Below, piece by piece: positions 21,279 through 30,545 of a DNA stretch of 64,000 nucleotides. Origin of the DNA: Riemerella anatipestifer_E (GTDB lineage: Bacteria; Bacteroidota; Bacteroidia; Flavobacteriales; Weeksellaceae); the NCBI RefSeq assembly GCF_009932355.1, contig NZ_LEKU01000008.1, positions 1 through 64,000 on the forward strand, in the 5' to 3' direction. Position 1 is the first letter of the stretch. Each line of letters opens with the position of its first letter. Both the position numbers and the translations under genes were made by a program. The notes under the pieces were generated by a model. It saw nothing but the letters and a program-made list of their open reading frames with translations, was not told the origin of the DNA and did not search any database.

Positions 21279-23345
21279 TTAATATTTTTTGTTTTTAAGA
21301 TAATGATAAATCTCTATCTGTGAACGAATTTTATTCTTCTTAGCTCCTTTTTTCACATAATCGTTATTGAGAGCGTTATCTAAAACTCGTGCTTTAACAT
21401 TATCACTCAACTGAATTTGGAGTAAATCTTTCAGTTCTTCTTTCAGTTCTGGTTGGTTAATTTTAACGGCGGCTTCCACTCTATAATCCAAATTACGCGT
21501 CATCCAATCCGCAGAAGATATGTAAATATCCTCGTTGCCTTTATTGTAAAAATACATCACTCTAGCGTGTTCTAGATACTCATCTACAATACTGATGGCT
21601 TCTATTTTAGTTTTAAATTTTTTCTGTTGCACCACACAGAAAATCCCTCTTACTATGGCTTGTATTTTCACTCCAGCTTCGGCGGCTTGGTAGAGTTTTT
21701 TTATCAACCCTTTATCACTTAACGAATTGACTTTAAGTATAATTTTGGCTTTTCTTCCCGCCTTAGCTTCTGCTATTTCCCTATCTATTAGCTCTTCTAT
21801 TTTTGCTCTCATATAATGAGGACACACCAACAGAGTTTTGCAATTTTTAAGGGCTAGAATAGGGTCTTCCGTTGGTTTCCTAAAGTAATTAAACACTTTA
21901 TTGATGTCCGCCATTATCGCTCTATTGCTAGTCATTAAAAGATGGTCTCCATAGACTTTGGCTGTTTTTTCGTTAAAATTACCTGTACTCACAAAACCAT
22001 ACTGAATGGTTTTACCTCCCACCCTTTTTTTAATCACGCAGAGTTTTGCGTGGACTTTTTTATCTGGAATACCCACCAAAATTTTGATACCTTCCACCTC
22101 TAGGCGTTCTTTCCATTTGAGGTTTGCTTCTTCATCAAACCTTGCTCTAAGTTCTATCATCACCGTAACCTCTTTCCCGTTTCTAGCGGCATTGATGAGG
22201 GCATTGGCTATTTTAGAATTTGACGCCAAACGATATGCTGTGATTTGAATAGACTTAACATCTGGGTCCATAGCTGCCTCTCTAAGTAAATCTATCACAG
22301 GCATATAGCTATGATAAGGAAAAGTCAGCAGTACATCTCTTTTGGTAATCACATCTGTAACCCTCTGTTGCCCTTCAAAGTAAGGGTGATTAAACGAAGT
22401 TCTTTCCTCTGGGGTTTTATATGTTTTAAAGACATTAGGAAAATCCATAAAATGTTTGAAATTATGAATTTTATGTCCTGGTATGATACTATCTTTCTTC
22501 GTAAGTTCTAACTTTCGGATTAAAAGCTCTAGCAAAGCTTTATCCATATCCTTATCAAACACAAAACGAGTGGGTTTGCCCTTTCTTCTGCTTTTAACGC
22601 CTTTTTTAATTTTCTCCGCTAAAGTAGTGTTAATATCATTATCAAGGTCAAACTCAGCATCTTTAGTTACTTTAAAGGAATGAGCTTCAAAAACATCGTA
22701 CCCGAAATAAGAAAAAATATGAGGAAGATTAAAACTAATGACATCTTCTAGCAACATCACGCTAGTTTCCTCTCCTTCAGATGGCAAAATCACAAAACGC
22801 CCCGTTACTCTAGACGGTACTTCTATAATGGCATAATTGCTCTCATACTGCCATTCTTTTTTACGCATCGCCACTCCTAAATAGAGGCTTTTGTCCCTTA
22901 GATAAGGCATTGGTGTTTCTTCCCGAAGAAGGATTGGAATTACATTAGCCTCTACCTCCTCGTCAAAATAATCTTTTACAAACTGCTTTTGGGCTTCGGA
23001 TAAATCCTTCGAAGTTCTAATGAATACCTTTTCAGCAGCCATTTCTTTTTGTATTTCTTCCCAAGTGGTATTGAAATCGTTTTGTTGTTTAATTACCACT
23101 TTATTGATTTTATCTAAAATCTTTTGTGGTTCATCAAAAAAAGAGTTTTCTCTATATTTAGGTTTAAAACTCATTGCTCTTTTCAGCCCCGCCACACGAA
23201 CACGGAAAAACTCGTCTAAATTATTAGAGAAAATTCCTAAAAATTTAATTCGTAAATGGAGCGGAACAGTCTTATCCATAGCCTCTTGCATTACCCTTTC
23301 GTTAAAGGCAAGCCAAGTAATATCTCTAGGATTAAATTGCGGCAT
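21279..23345 (-). CDS. ppk1: Polyphosphate kinase 1
   Basis: Reversibly polymerises the gamma-phosphate of ATP into polyphosphate. About 688 residues from ATG 23345 (MPQFNPRDITWLAFNERVM); an in-frame ATG 13 codons upstream adds a Leu-rich stretch absent from the family and lies at the promoter. The four PPK1 domains are recognisable: N-terminal FLGIFSNNLDEFFRVRVAG, middle head domain, and two PLD-like C domains with QITAYRLASNS and the phospho-His loop KVHAKLCVI near residue 427. GFVSTGNFNEKTA follows. First gene of ppk-ppx. Confidence 0.95.
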   Translation of the reverse strand: MPQFNPRDITWLAFNERVMQEAMDKTVPLHLRIKFLGIFSNNLDEFFRVRVAGLKRAMSFKPKYRENSFFDEPQKILDKINKVVIKQQNDFNTTWEEIQKEMAAEKVFIRTSKDLSEAQKQFVKDYFDEEVEANVIPILLREETPMPYLRDKSLYLGVAMRKKEWQYESNYAIIEVPSRVTGRFVILPSEGEETSVMLLEDVISFNLPHIFSYFGYDVFEAHSFKVTKDAEFDLDNDINTTLAEKIKKGVKSRRKGKPTRFVFDKDMDKALLELLIRKLELTKKDSIIPGHKIHNFKHFMDFPNVFKTYKTPEERTSFNHPYFEGQQRVTDVITKRDVLLTFPYHSYMPVIDLLREAAMDPDVKSIQITAYRLASNSKIANALINAARNGKEVTVMIELRARFDEEANLKWKERLEVEGIKILVGIPDKKVHAKLCVIKKRVGGKTIQYGFVSTGNFNEKTAKVYGDHLLMTSNRAIMADINKVFNYFRKPTEDPILALKNCKTLLVCPHYMRAKIEELIDREIAEAKAGRKAKIILKVNSLSDKGLIKKLYQAAEAGVKIQAIVRGIFCVVQQKKFKTKIEAISIVDEYLEHARVMYFYNKGNEDIYISSADWMTRNLDYRVEAAVKINQPELKEELKDLLQIQLSDNVKARVLDNALNNDYVKKGAKKNKIRSQIEIYHYLKNKKY

Positions 23346-23366
23346 AGCGAAACATTTTAGTAATTC

Positions 23367-23374
23367 CAAAAGTA
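23367..23374 (-). promoter_or_regulatory. -7 element (TACTTTTG) for ppk-ppx
   Basis: The minus strand reads TACTTTTG, 21 bases before ATG 23345. Its position just upstream of this ATG supports that start over the upstream in-frame ATG at 23384. Confidence 0.6.
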
Positions 23375-23394
23375 AGAAAAACAAAGCATAAAAA

Positions 23395-23422
23395 AAACTC
23401 TTTGGACTTCCCCAAAGAGTTT
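23395..23422 (-). terminator. Rho-independent terminator
   Basis: Minus strand: AAACTCTTTGG, loop GGAAGT, CCAAAGAGTTT, then a T run. It separates the 23544 lipoprotein gene from ppk. Confidence 0.7.
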
Positions 23423-23543
23423 AAATTATTAAAAACTAAGCTATAGTTATATCGGAAAAAGCCTTTTGCGATGAAATATTACTAATTTTTCTATCATTAC
23501 CTAAACTCCGCCTTTTGAAAATACTATATTATCTAGCGTTTTA

Positions 23544-24119
23544 TTAGTTGGTAATATTTATATGTGGTAATTTCTCCTTAAACTTTTGCAAGTCCGACTC
23601 TTCAAACTCACTTGTATAAAGCAATTTACGATTTTTTGAATCCAAAAATATTGTTCCAAAATATTTGATTTTCCCTTTTTCAATATTGAATTCAAGATTT
23701 TTTTCGATTGGATACGTCAACAATTCTTGAATATAACCTGAATTAAAAAAATAGGTGTATTCATTAAATCTATAATTACCAGGCTTTTCTTTTAGAACGA
23801 AAAAGAAATATACATATTTATCTTCCTTATCTTTTTGAAAATCAGCAATCGTTTTTGGATCGATAGCACCAGTTCCAATATAAAGAGTAAACTTCTGTTT
23901 ATTATTCTTGTCTTGCGAAATTAATTGCTCAATATCTTTGTTTGTATAATAAATATTCGATCCCGAAGAGTAAGTTCTTTTCAAAATTCCTATAACTCCT
24001 GCAATTGCTCCTTCATCCTCATTAATTCTAAAATTTTCTGCACTTAGACTCTTGGAAGGTACTGTTGCACAAGAAAGCAATGTCGTAAATACTAATAATG
24101 TTAAAATCAAATTTTTCAT
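23544..24119 (-). CDS. Lipoprotein, unknown
   Basis: 191 residues. The signal MKNLILTLLVFTTLLSCATV has a lipobox LLSC with Cys at about residue 17. The mature part is alternating beta-like sequence with several charged loops (FTLYIGTGAIDPKTIADFQK, then YVYFFFVLKEKPGNYRFNEY). No family recognised. It is probably a periplasm-facing lipoprotein. It follows the DUF4190-type gene with a 40-base gap, same strand, and ends before a terminator. Confidence 0.7.
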   Translation of the reverse strand: MKNLILTLLVFTTLLSCATVPSKSLSAENFRINEDEGAIAGVIGILKRTYSSGSNIYYTNKDIEQLISQDKNNKQKFTLYIGTGAIDPKTIADFQKDKEDKYVYFFFVLKEKPGNYRFNEYTYFFNSGYIQELLTYPIEKNLEFNIEKGKIKYFGTIFLDSKNRKLLYTSEFEESDLQKFKEKLPHINITN

Positions 24120-24159
24120 ATCTTACTAATCATTGTTTTACAAAATAGTAGATAACAGT

Positions 24160-24489
24160 TTAGTGCTGTATCATCTCCTGAATTCTTTCTTGTAAAAGTT
24201 CTTGGTCTGTTAAAGCTTCAAAGCCAAACAATATTATCAATGCTACATAAGCCAAAACATTTAAAGCACTCAATACAATACCGATAATAGCCAATACACG
24301 CCCTGTAGTTAGATTGCTATAATTAGCATACAGTTCTGGATTAGCCAAATAAAGCTGGTTGTCTTTTTTGTACATCACTAAAGCAACTACACCTAAAATA
24401 ATCCCCGGAACTCCATAACAGCAACAACCTAGAATAGATAGAATCCCTAGTACAAGCACTAGTGTAGCGTTTGGTAAATTTTGTTTCAT
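24160..24489 (-). CDS. CCC-motif membrane protein, DUF4190-like
   Basis: 109 residues, two hydrophobic helices. The first has the typical LGILSILGCCCYGVPGIILG at about 14-33 with three adjacent Cys, the second GRVLAIIGIVLSALNVLAYV at about 62-81. Between them is a soluble loop with Tyr and Asn residues. This layout matches the CCC-motif family of Bacteroidetes, whose role is unknown. It lies 20 bases after the DUF2752-type gene; in this phylum the two are often neighbours, so they may act together. Confidence 0.8.
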   Translation of the reverse strand: MKQNLPNATLVLVLGILSILGCCCYGVPGIILGVVALVMYKKDNQLYLANPELYANYSNLTTGRVLAIIGIVLSALNVLAYVALIILFGFEALTDQELLQERIQEMIQH

Positions 24490-24509
24490 AGTAATTTGAA
24501 TTTTAAAGT

Positions 24510-24788
24510 TTAGAAATTTTTACAAAAATAAGAAATAATCATAGTGATTACACTAACAAGAGCTAAAAAAATCATTACCTTACCGTAATGTCTTTTTTTA
24601 TCTATAAAGTTAATAGCACTCACTAAAACAAATAATATCAAAGGATAGATAGCAGGAAACATATAAAATGCCTCTACAAACTTACCTTCAGAAATAAGCA
24701 ATAAAGCCCTCTGTGAACCACAACCAAAACATTCCATACCAAATATTTTTTTGTTAGGACATGAGAGCATGTAATCTTCTATAGCCAT
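24510..24788 (-). CDS. DUF2752-family membrane protein
   Basis: 92 residues. The family pattern CP...C.GCG..RA is clear: LSCPNKKIFGMECFGCGSQR at about 8-27, then a Leu/Ile-rich helix at about 45-62 and another at about 72-89. The Cys motif suggests a redox or metal site at the membrane, but no activity is known. It is the first gene of a small minus-strand set with the CCC-motif and lipoprotein genes, preceded by a TATTTTTG promoter element. Confidence 0.82.
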   Translation of the reverse strand: MAIEDYMLSCPNKKIFGMECFGCGSQRALLLISEGKFVEAFYMFPAIYPLILFVLVSAINFIDKKRHYGKVMIFLALVSVITMIISYFCKNF

Positions 24789-24811
24789 TTAGTCATCAGT
24801 TATTTAAACTG

Positions 24812-24819
24812 CAAAAATA
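24812..24819 (-). promoter_or_regulatory. -7 element (TATTTTTG) for the DUF2752 set
   Basis: Minus strand TATTTTTG, 23 bases before ATG 24788. Confidence 0.5.
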
Positions 24820-24823
24820 AAAA

Positions 24824-24849
24824 AATAGACTACAAAAAAGTAGTCTATT
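24824..24849 (-). terminator. Terminator after the pRiA4b ORF-3-like gene
   Basis: AATAGACTAC, loop of six As, GTAGTCTATT; a T run follows on the minus strand. Confidence 0.7.
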
Positions 24850-24866
24850 CTTAGTCATATTATTAT

Positions 24867-25409
24867 TTAATCTTCATCGTCATAATAATCATCATTAAAA
24901 TCATCAGCAAAGCCCTCATCATCGTCAAAATCGTTTTCAAAACTATCAAAGTCGTCAAAATCATCACTCATCATAGTAGGTGAAGGTTTTGATGAGGTAT
25001 TTTTGCTAGGAGCCTTTAGTGGCATATTACCGTATCTAAATACAGTTATAGGGTAGTTTACTGCAGGTTTTTCTTTTATCACTTCTAAAAGTTCACAATA
25101 GAATTCCCACAGGTCTATAAAACCGTATTTGAATAACATTTTGCTACCCCTCTCTGGAAAAGCCTCTGTGATGTATACATCGGACATGATTTCTCCATCT
25201 CCATCATCAGACATATCCTCTAGTGGTATCGCGTTAAGCTCCGTCCATTCATCATCAGAAAAGTAAAACGAAGACAACTCGTCTCCCTGAAGGCTGAACG
25301 CACTTTTGATACCGTTATGCAAATTCCACAAGGTTTGCTTTCCTCTCACCTCAATGTCTCTAAAAACATTATCCTTCGTGTCTAAAATAACTCTGATTTT
25401 ATAAACCAT
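24867..25409 (-). CDS. Plasmid pRiA4b ORF-3-like (IS1096 TnpR-like fold) protein with acidic tail
   Basis: 180 residues. The first 115 match the pRiA4b ORF-3 family: MVYKIRVILDTKDNVFRDIE, then LWNLHNGIKSAF, FYFSDDEWTEL, KMLFKYGFIDLWEFYCELL. The C-terminal 50 residues are almost only Asp, Glu, Phe and Asn (FDDFDSFENDFDDDEGFADD), an acidic low-complexity tail. Despite the family name, no mobile element surrounds it; chromosomal copies are common in Bacteroidetes. Function unknown; possibly a small protein-binding module. Confidence 0.8.
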   Translation of the reverse strand: MVYKIRVILDTKDNVFRDIEVRGKQTLWNLHNGIKSAFSLQGDELSSFYFSDDEWTELNAIPLEDMSDDGDGEIMSDVYITEAFPERGSKMLFKYGFIDLWEFYCELLEVIKEKPAVNYPITVFRYGNMPLKAPSKNTSSKPSPTMMSDDFDDFDSFENDFDDDEGFADDFNDDYYDDED

Positions 25410-25452
25410 AACCTTAAATTCTGCTTAAATTCGTTTCTTTAGAAATTTGCCG

Positions 25453-25460
25453 CAAATATA
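25453..25460 (-). promoter_or_regulatory. -7 element (TATATTTG) for the pRiA4b-like gene
   Basis: Minus strand TATATTTG, 43 bases before ATG 25409. The remaining gap to pheS is AT-rich with no other signal. Confidence 0.5.
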
Positions 25461-25633
25461 AAACAAATGATATTCGAAGTAAATTTTTTTATTAGTTTTT
25501 TTTTCTTAAAAAGAAAAACACCATAACTAATTATTTTACAATAAGTTAAATTTTACATATTTTTAAATCATCAGTCATTTTTATGGGCTAGAGATTATCT
25601 AACACTAATCTTTTAAGTTTAGTAGGAAAACCT

Positions 25634-25641
25634 TATTTTTG
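25634..25641 (+). promoter_or_regulatory. -7 element (TATTTTTG) for pheS
   Basis: TATTTTTG followed by CACCC, 21 bases before ATG 25663. It overlaps a TTG codon at 25639 that opens the frame, so translation must start downstream of it. Confidence 0.65.
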
Positions 25642-25662
25642 CACCCAAATAGAAAACGAAGA

Positions 25663-26673
25663 ATGTTAGAACACATCGAAGCATATTTACAAGAGGTAAA
25701 GCAATTTCAGTCTTCAAATAAAGATGAAATAGAACAGTTCAGGATAAAATTTAACGGTAAAAAAGGAATTTTAAACGCCATCTTTGATGAGTTTAAACAA
25801 GTTCCGAACGAACAAAAAAAAGCTTTTGGACAAAAAATAAATGTTCTAAAACAAGCTGTTGCCGAAAAACTAGAAGAGCTTAAAAATGCAACTGCCTCTA
25901 ATATTGTAGTAGAAAAAGAAGATTTAACTCGCCCTGGGTATCCTTTGGAACTAGGAAGCAGACACCCTATCAACTTAGTCAAGAATAGGATTATTGAGAT
26001 ATTTAAATCCATAGGATTTGCGGTATCAAACGGTCCTGAAATAGAGGACGACTGGCACAACTTTACTGCCCTTAATCTGCCTGAATACCACCCTGCTAGA
26101 GATATGCAGGACACCTTTTTCATAGAGCAGAATCCTGATATTCTTCTTAGAACACACACTTCATCTGTGCAGATAAGACATATGGAGCAAAACGAACCTC
26201 CTATGCGTATTCTATCACCAGGTAGAGTGTTTAGAAATGAGGCTATTTCTTCTCGTTCGCATTGTATTTTCCACCAAATAGAAGGACTTTATATTGATGA
26301 AAAAGTAAGTTTTGCGGATTTAAAGCAAACTATACAGTTTTTCACTACGGAGCTTTTTGGAAAGTCTAAAATTAGAATGAGACCGTCTTATTTTCCATTC
26401 ACCGAGCCAAGTGCGGAGGTTGATGTTTATTGGGGGCTTAACTCCGAAACAGACTACCGAATTACTAAAGGTACAGGTTGGTTAGAAATTATGGGCTGTG
26501 GTATGGTAGACCCTGCTGTACTTAAAAATGTAAACATAGACCCTGACAAATATAGCGGCTACGCTTTTGGTATGGGAATAGAGCGAATTGTAATGCTTCT
26601 CTACCAAATGAGCGACATTCGTATGTTCTTTGAGAACGATGTAAGAATGCTAGAACAGTTTAAAACGCTATAA
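25663..26673 (+). CDS. pheS: Phenylalanine--tRNA ligase alpha subunit
   Basis: Catalytic subunit of the (alpha-beta)2 enzyme that charges tRNA-Phe. 336 residues from ATG 25663 (MLEHIEAYLQEVKQ); an upstream TTG in frame is inside the promoter. An N-terminal coiled coil (1-80) binds tRNA. Class II motifs: motif 1 HPINLVKNRIIEIFKSIGF, motif 2 MRILSPGRVFRNEAIS with HTSSVQIRHM before it, motif 3 GYAFGMGIERIVMLLY near 300; the Phe pocket has FPFTEPSAEVDVY. It is monocistronic here; pheT is not adjacent, as usual in this phylum. Confidence 0.96.
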   Translation: MLEHIEAYLQEVKQFQSSNKDEIEQFRIKFNGKKGILNAIFDEFKQVPNEQKKAFGQKINVLKQAVAEKLEELKNATASNIVVEKEDLTRPGYPLELGSRHPINLVKNRIIEIFKSIGFAVSNGPEIEDDWHNFTALNLPEYHPARDMQDTFFIEQNPDILLRTHTSSVQIRHMEQNEPPMRILSPGRVFRNEAISSRSHCIFHQIEGLYIDEKVSFADLKQTIQFFTTELFGKSKIRMRPSYFPFTEPSAEVDVYWGLNSETDYRITKGTGWLEIMGCGMVDPAVLKNVNIDPDKYSGYAFGMGIERIVMLLYQMSDIRMFFENDVRMLEQFKTL

Positions 26674-26678
26674 GTAAC

Positions 26679-26714
26679 AAAAAAGGAAACTTAAAATTTT
26701 AAGTTTCCTTTTTT
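26679..26714. terminator. Perfect palindromic bidirectional terminator
   Basis: AAAAAAGGAAACTTAAAA and its exact complement, 36 bases, between convergent pheS and the gldA-like gene. Confidence 0.85.
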
Positions 26715-26718
26715 ATTT

Positions 26719-27414
26719 TTAATGAGTATATGCCGCAAAGGCTTCTTCTAAGGAAGCATACTTGCCTTTGAACTCTTCTATTGGAGAATCTTGTACAATG
26801 TTACCTTTGTGTATCAATATCACTCTACTGCACAACGCCTCTACCTCTTGCATAATATGTGTAGATAAGATAACCGTTTTTTTACGCCCTATTTCTTTAA
26901 TCACTTCTCGTATCTCTAAAATTTGGTTAGGGTCTAGTCCGTTTGTTGGCTCGTCTAAAATTAGCAAATCTGGCTGGTGGATAATAGCTTGAGCTAAACC
27001 TACCCTCTGCTTATATCCTTTGGATAATTGCCCTATTTTCTTAGATTTTTCTGGTGTTATTCCTACTAAATCTATCACTTCATCTATCCTTTGTTTAGAT
27101 ATGTGATGAATATCTGCAACCAACTCTAAATACTCTCGCACATACATTTCCATATAAAGCGGATTATTTTCTGGTAAAAAACCTATCTTTTTCTTAGCAT
27201 CTAATGTTCCTACTGACAAAGATGTTCCATTGAAAGAAATTTCCCCTTCTTCTATATCCAAAACACCAGAAATAGTCTTCATTAAAGTAGATTTACCTGC
27301 CCCATTAGGTCCTAACAAACCTATAATTTCATTTTTTTGTATGGTAAGGTTAATTTGGTTTAATGCAACCTGCTCCCCAAACTTTTTAGTAAGATTTACA
27401 ATATCTAAAATCAT
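26719..27414 (-). CDS. gldA: ABC transporter ATP-binding protein, GldA-like
   Basis: 231 residues, single ATPase domain: Walker A GPNGAGKST near 35, PENNPLYMEMYVREYL near 80, signature LSKGYKQRVGLAQAI near 128, Walker B LLILDEPTNGLDP near 148, STHIMQEVEAL (switch His) near 180. The NPLYMxMYVxEYL segment is typical of the gliding-motility GldA ATPase of Flavobacteriia, although this protein is shorter than the 297 residues I recall for F. johnsoniae GldA. No GldF/GldG permease is adjacent. The name is inferred from similarity. Confidence 0.72.
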   Translation of the reverse strand: MILDIVNLTKKFGEQVALNQINLTIQKNEIIGLLGPNGAGKSTLMKTISGVLDIEEGEISFNGTSLSVGTLDAKKKIGFLPENNPLYMEMYVREYLELVADIHHISKQRIDEVIDLVGITPEKSKKIGQLSKGYKQRVGLAQAIIHQPDLLILDEPTNGLDPNQILEIREVIKEIGRKKTVILSTHIMQEVEALCSRVILIHKGNIVQDSPIEEFKGKYASLEEAFAAYTH

Positions 27415-27450
27415 ATATCAATAATATCAGTAACAAATGTATAAAAATAA

Positions 27451-29202
27451 CTATTCTTTCTTCGTCCCAAGTTGAGATTGATACAGCAAGGCATAATAAC
27501 CATTGAGTGCCAGCAGTTCTTGATGCGTCCCCTCTTCTACTATTTTACCTTTATCCATCACTAGAATTTTATCCGCCTTCTCTATGGTAGAAAGCCTGTG
27601 AGCAATAATGATAGAAGTTCTATTTTTAGTAATTTTCTCCGTGGCTTTTTGAATCAATTTTTCACTTTCGTGGTCTATAGAAGAAGTGGCTTCATCAAGA
27701 ATAAGAATTTTAGGATTAGAAAGATATGCCCTCAAAAAAGAAAGCAGCTGACGTTGCCCCAAAGAAATAGACGCTCCTCGCTCATTTACCACATAATGAT
27801 AGCCATTAGGCAAACTTTCTATAAAATCGTCCACCTCTATTTCTTTTGCTATGGTTTTAATCTGCTCTAGAGTAATGGTTTCGTCTCCGAAGGTTAAATT
27901 TTCGTAAATGCTTCCGTGAAATAAGAAAACATCTTGCAATACTACTCCTATATGTTGCCTTAAACTATACAAGTCGTAATCTCTAAGGTCTTTACCATCT
28001 AGTAAAATTTGCCCAGAACTCACATCATAAAAACGAGTAATAAGATTGATGATAGTAGATTTACCCGCTCCTGTAGCTCCTACAATCGCCACAGTTTCTC
28101 CTTGGTTTACTTTAAAATCAATCCCTTTAAGCACTTCCTGTTTATCATCATAAGAGAAATGCACCGCCTTAAAGTCTATCTCTCCTTTAATATCTGTAAT
28201 AATTTCTTTCCCTTCGTTAGGCATCGCTTCATCTTGATCCATAATCCCCAAAACCCTCTCTGCTCCTACCAACCCTCTTTGGATATTGTTAAAACGGTCA
28301 GCAATTTGGCGTAGCGGTCTTATCAGCATATTTACAAACTGTATAAACGCTATCACTTCCCCAGGCGTAGCATTTTGATTATACAAAGCATTATAACCCG
28401 CATAGAACAGAATAAGCCCAATGAACAAAGAAGTAATAAGCTCCACCACAGGGAAAAACAAGGAGAAATAAAACACTGTTTTTAGCAACGCTTTTTTAAG
28501 ACTTGCATTGATGGATTCAAACTTTTCAAATTCTGCATCTTGTCTGTTAAACACTTGAATGATAGACATACCAGAAAGCCTTTCCTGTACGAATGAATTT
28601 TGTGTTGCCGTCCATTGCCTTTCATCACCAAAAGATTGTTTAAGTTTCTTTTGAAAAAAGCGAGTGATAAGCACCATAATTGGCAATATCGCTAATGCCA
28701 CGAAACTTAACTGAACATTCACATTAAACATCGCTACAAGCACCATCACTATTCTTAACACATCTCCAAAGACCATTAGAAAACCATCTGTATAGACCGT
28801 AGCTATGGTTTCCACATCTCCCACGGCACGAGTAACCAATTGCCCAATAGCCGTTTTATCAAAAAATGAAGTCTTGAAGTATATCAGTTTGTGGTAGAGC
28901 TTTTCTCTTATATCTCTCATTACATTTTGAGAAATATAGTTGGATAAAAACACCAACAAAAAATTAAGAATAGTCTCCGCAATCACCAAACCAACTAGCC
29001 AATAGATACTCTGCATCAAAAGCGTAGTGCTTTTCAGCTGCATAATATCGTGGTCAACAATATTTTTGGTGAGAATAGGACGATAGGTAGAAACCACCGC
29101 CAAGATAATGGATACCAATAACGCTAACAGAAACCATCGCCTAAAATTCATTCCGATGAAAAATAAGCGTTTAATCAGTGTTCCTGTAGTTTGTTTCTTC
29201 AT
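27451..29202 (-). CDS. ABC exporter, fused membrane and ATPase domains (MsbA-like)
   Basis: 583 residues, the half-transporter length. Six hydrophobic helices in residues about 20-310, then the ATPase: Walker A VGATGAGKSTIINL near 375, DVFLFHGSIYENL (Q-loop region), signature SLGQRQLLSFLRAYL near 480 and Walker B ILILDEATSSID near 500, switch IIAHRLSTI. It works as a homodimer that flips lipids or exports hydrophobic substrates. The signature begins SLGQ rather than LSGGQ; the substitution is in the family range. It is co-oriented with truA six bases upstream. Confidence 0.93.
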   Translation of the reverse strand: MKKQTTGTLIKRLFFIGMNFRRWFLLALLVSIILAVVSTYRPILTKNIVDHDIMQLKSTTLLMQSIYWLVGLVIAETILNFLLVFLSNYISQNVMRDIREKLYHKLIYFKTSFFDKTAIGQLVTRAVGDVETIATVYTDGFLMVFGDVLRIVMVLVAMFNVNVQLSFVALAILPIMVLITRFFQKKLKQSFGDERQWTATQNSFVQERLSGMSIIQVFNRQDAEFEKFESINASLKKALLKTVFYFSLFFPVVELITSLFIGLILFYAGYNALYNQNATPGEVIAFIQFVNMLIRPLRQIADRFNNIQRGLVGAERVLGIMDQDEAMPNEGKEIITDIKGEIDFKAVHFSYDDKQEVLKGIDFKVNQGETVAIVGATGAGKSTIINLITRFYDVSSGQILLDGKDLRDYDLYSLRQHIGVVLQDVFLFHGSIYENLTFGDETITLEQIKTIAKEIEVDDFIESLPNGYHYVVNERGASISLGQRQLLSFLRAYLSNPKILILDEATSSIDHESEKLIQKATEKITKNRTSIIIAHRLSTIEKADKILVMDKGKIVEEGTHQELLALNGYYALLYQSQLGTKKE

Positions 29203-29208
29203 ACCGTT

Positions 29209-29988
29209 TTAATTTCTAAAAATCTGCTCCCAATTATATCCTACATCTACCAAAAATAACCCTTGTGCAGGAGCCGAAGTCCCTGCTGCATTTCTTTCTT
29301 TGGCTTCTATTACCTTTCTTAAATCTTGTGGTGCTATTTTACCACTCCCTATATCCACCATCGTCCCCACGATAGCCCTTACCATATTTCGCAAAAATCT
29401 ATTGGCAGAAATGGTAAACTTAAGTTCTGCACCCTCTTGTACCCAAAAAGCCTTATAAATTTCGCAGAGGTTGGTTTTGGTATCGGTGTTTAGTTTAGAG
29501 AAACTTGTAAAATCGGTATATTCAAAAAGGATTTTGCAAGCCTCGTTCATTGCGTCTAAGTTTAGCGGACGCCTCCAATAGCCCCACGCCGAATTTTGCG
29601 TAAACGGATTTTTCTCTAACGAAATATAATATTCATAAGTTCTGTAAGTGGCATCAAACCTTGCATGAAAATCATCAGATACTCTAAACAATCGTTTCAC
29701 CGAAATATCTGGTGGCAAAAAACTATTGAGCCTTTTAGGCAATAGCTCTTCCTCTAAAATTAAATCTGTATCAAAATGAGCAAACATTTTCTTTGCGTGT
29801 ACACCCGTATCGGTACGCCCTGCTCCTGTGGTTTTTATTTCTTCTCTTAAAATGGTAGAAAGTGCCTGCTCTAGGGTTTCTTGCACAGAAATCTGCTTAG
29901 GTTGTATCTGATAACCAAAATATTTTTCGCCGTTGTAAGAAAATTCTATGCAATATCTTGACACTTGTATCTTATTTTTAGACCACAA
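29209..29988 (-). CDS. truA: tRNA pseudouridine(38-40) synthase TruA
   Basis: 259 residues. RYCIEFSYNGEKYFGYQ opens the fold; the catalytic Asp is in GAGRTDTGVHA near residue 58; FHARFDATYRTYEYY near 112 and RFLRNMVRAIVGTM near 203 are the other TruA motifs. It isomerises U38-U40 in the anticodon stem-loop. The start at 29988 adds about nine residues before RYCIEF; no other ATG is close, so it is kept. It overlaps no gene and runs into the MsbA-like gene six bases later, an operon. Confidence 0.95.
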   Translation of the reverse strand: MWSKNKIQVSRYCIEFSYNGEKYFGYQIQPKQISVQETLEQALSTILREEIKTTGAGRTDTGVHAKKMFAHFDTDLILEEELLPKRLNSFLPPDISVKRLFRVSDDFHARFDATYRTYEYYISLEKNPFTQNSAWGYWRRPLNLDAMNEACKILFEYTDFTSFSKLNTDTKTNLCEIYKAFWVQEGAELKFTISANRFLRNMVRAIVGTMVDIGSGKIAPQDLRKVIEAKERNAAGTSAPAQGLFLVDVGYNWEQIFRN

Positions 29989-30050
29989 AAATCGGAAAAT
30001 ATATTGACTTATAATCCCTATAATTAAAAGAAATCTTATAAATTAGCCCC

Positions 30051-30545
30051 GTGAAACAGATATTACTTCTTTCGGATACACATTCTTACCTTGACCAGCG
30101 TATTTTAGACTATGCTAAAAATGCAGATGAAATTTGGCATTGTGGCGATTTTGGAAATATAGAAGTGGTGGAAACTCTAGAAAAAATAAAACCTCTAAGA
30201 GGTGTTTATGGCAATATAGACGGCACCGAAATAAGAAAGATTTTCCGTGAAGTATTAAGGTTTAAATGTGAGGAGGTAGAAGTTCTGATGATTCACATTG
30301 GTGGTTACCCCAACAAATATAGCCCTCTAGCGAGAAAAGAAATTCTAGAAAAAACACCTCAACTATTCATTAGTGGGCACTCGCATATTCTAAAAGCGAT
30401 GTACGACCAAAAGCACCAACTCCTACACCTCAACCCTGGAGCAGCAGGTACTCAAGGGTGGCACCAAGTGCGAACCATGATGCGTTTTAAAATTGATGGA
30501 GCAGAAATCAAAGATTTGGAAGTGATAGAACTCGGTAAAAGATGA
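30051..30545 (+). CDS. YfcE/MJ0936-type metallophosphoesterase
   Basis: 164 residues from a GTG start (30051). The small calcineurin-like phosphodiesterase fold shows all blocks: LLSDTHSYLD near residue 6, IWHCGDFGNIE near 29, VYGNIDG near 53, MIHIGGYP near 80, FISGHSHI near 111 and LNPGA near 126. It is a metal-dependent phosphodiesterase of unknown natural substrate. Its last four bases overlap the next gene (ATGA), so translation is coupled. Confidence 0.9.
   Translation: MKQILLLSDTHSYLDQRILDYAKNADEIWHCGDFGNIEVVETLEKIKPLRGVYGNIDGTEIRKIFREVLRFKCEEVEVLMIHIGGYPNKYSPLARKEILEKTPQLFISGHSHILKAMYDQKHQLLHLNPGAAGTQGWHQVRTMMRFKIDGAEIKDLEVIELGKR

Noticed and set aside
24867..25409. An insertion-sequence passenger gene
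   Set aside because: The family name mentions IS1096/pRiA4b, but no transposase or terminal repeats flank it; it is an ordinary chromosomal family in Bacteroidetes.
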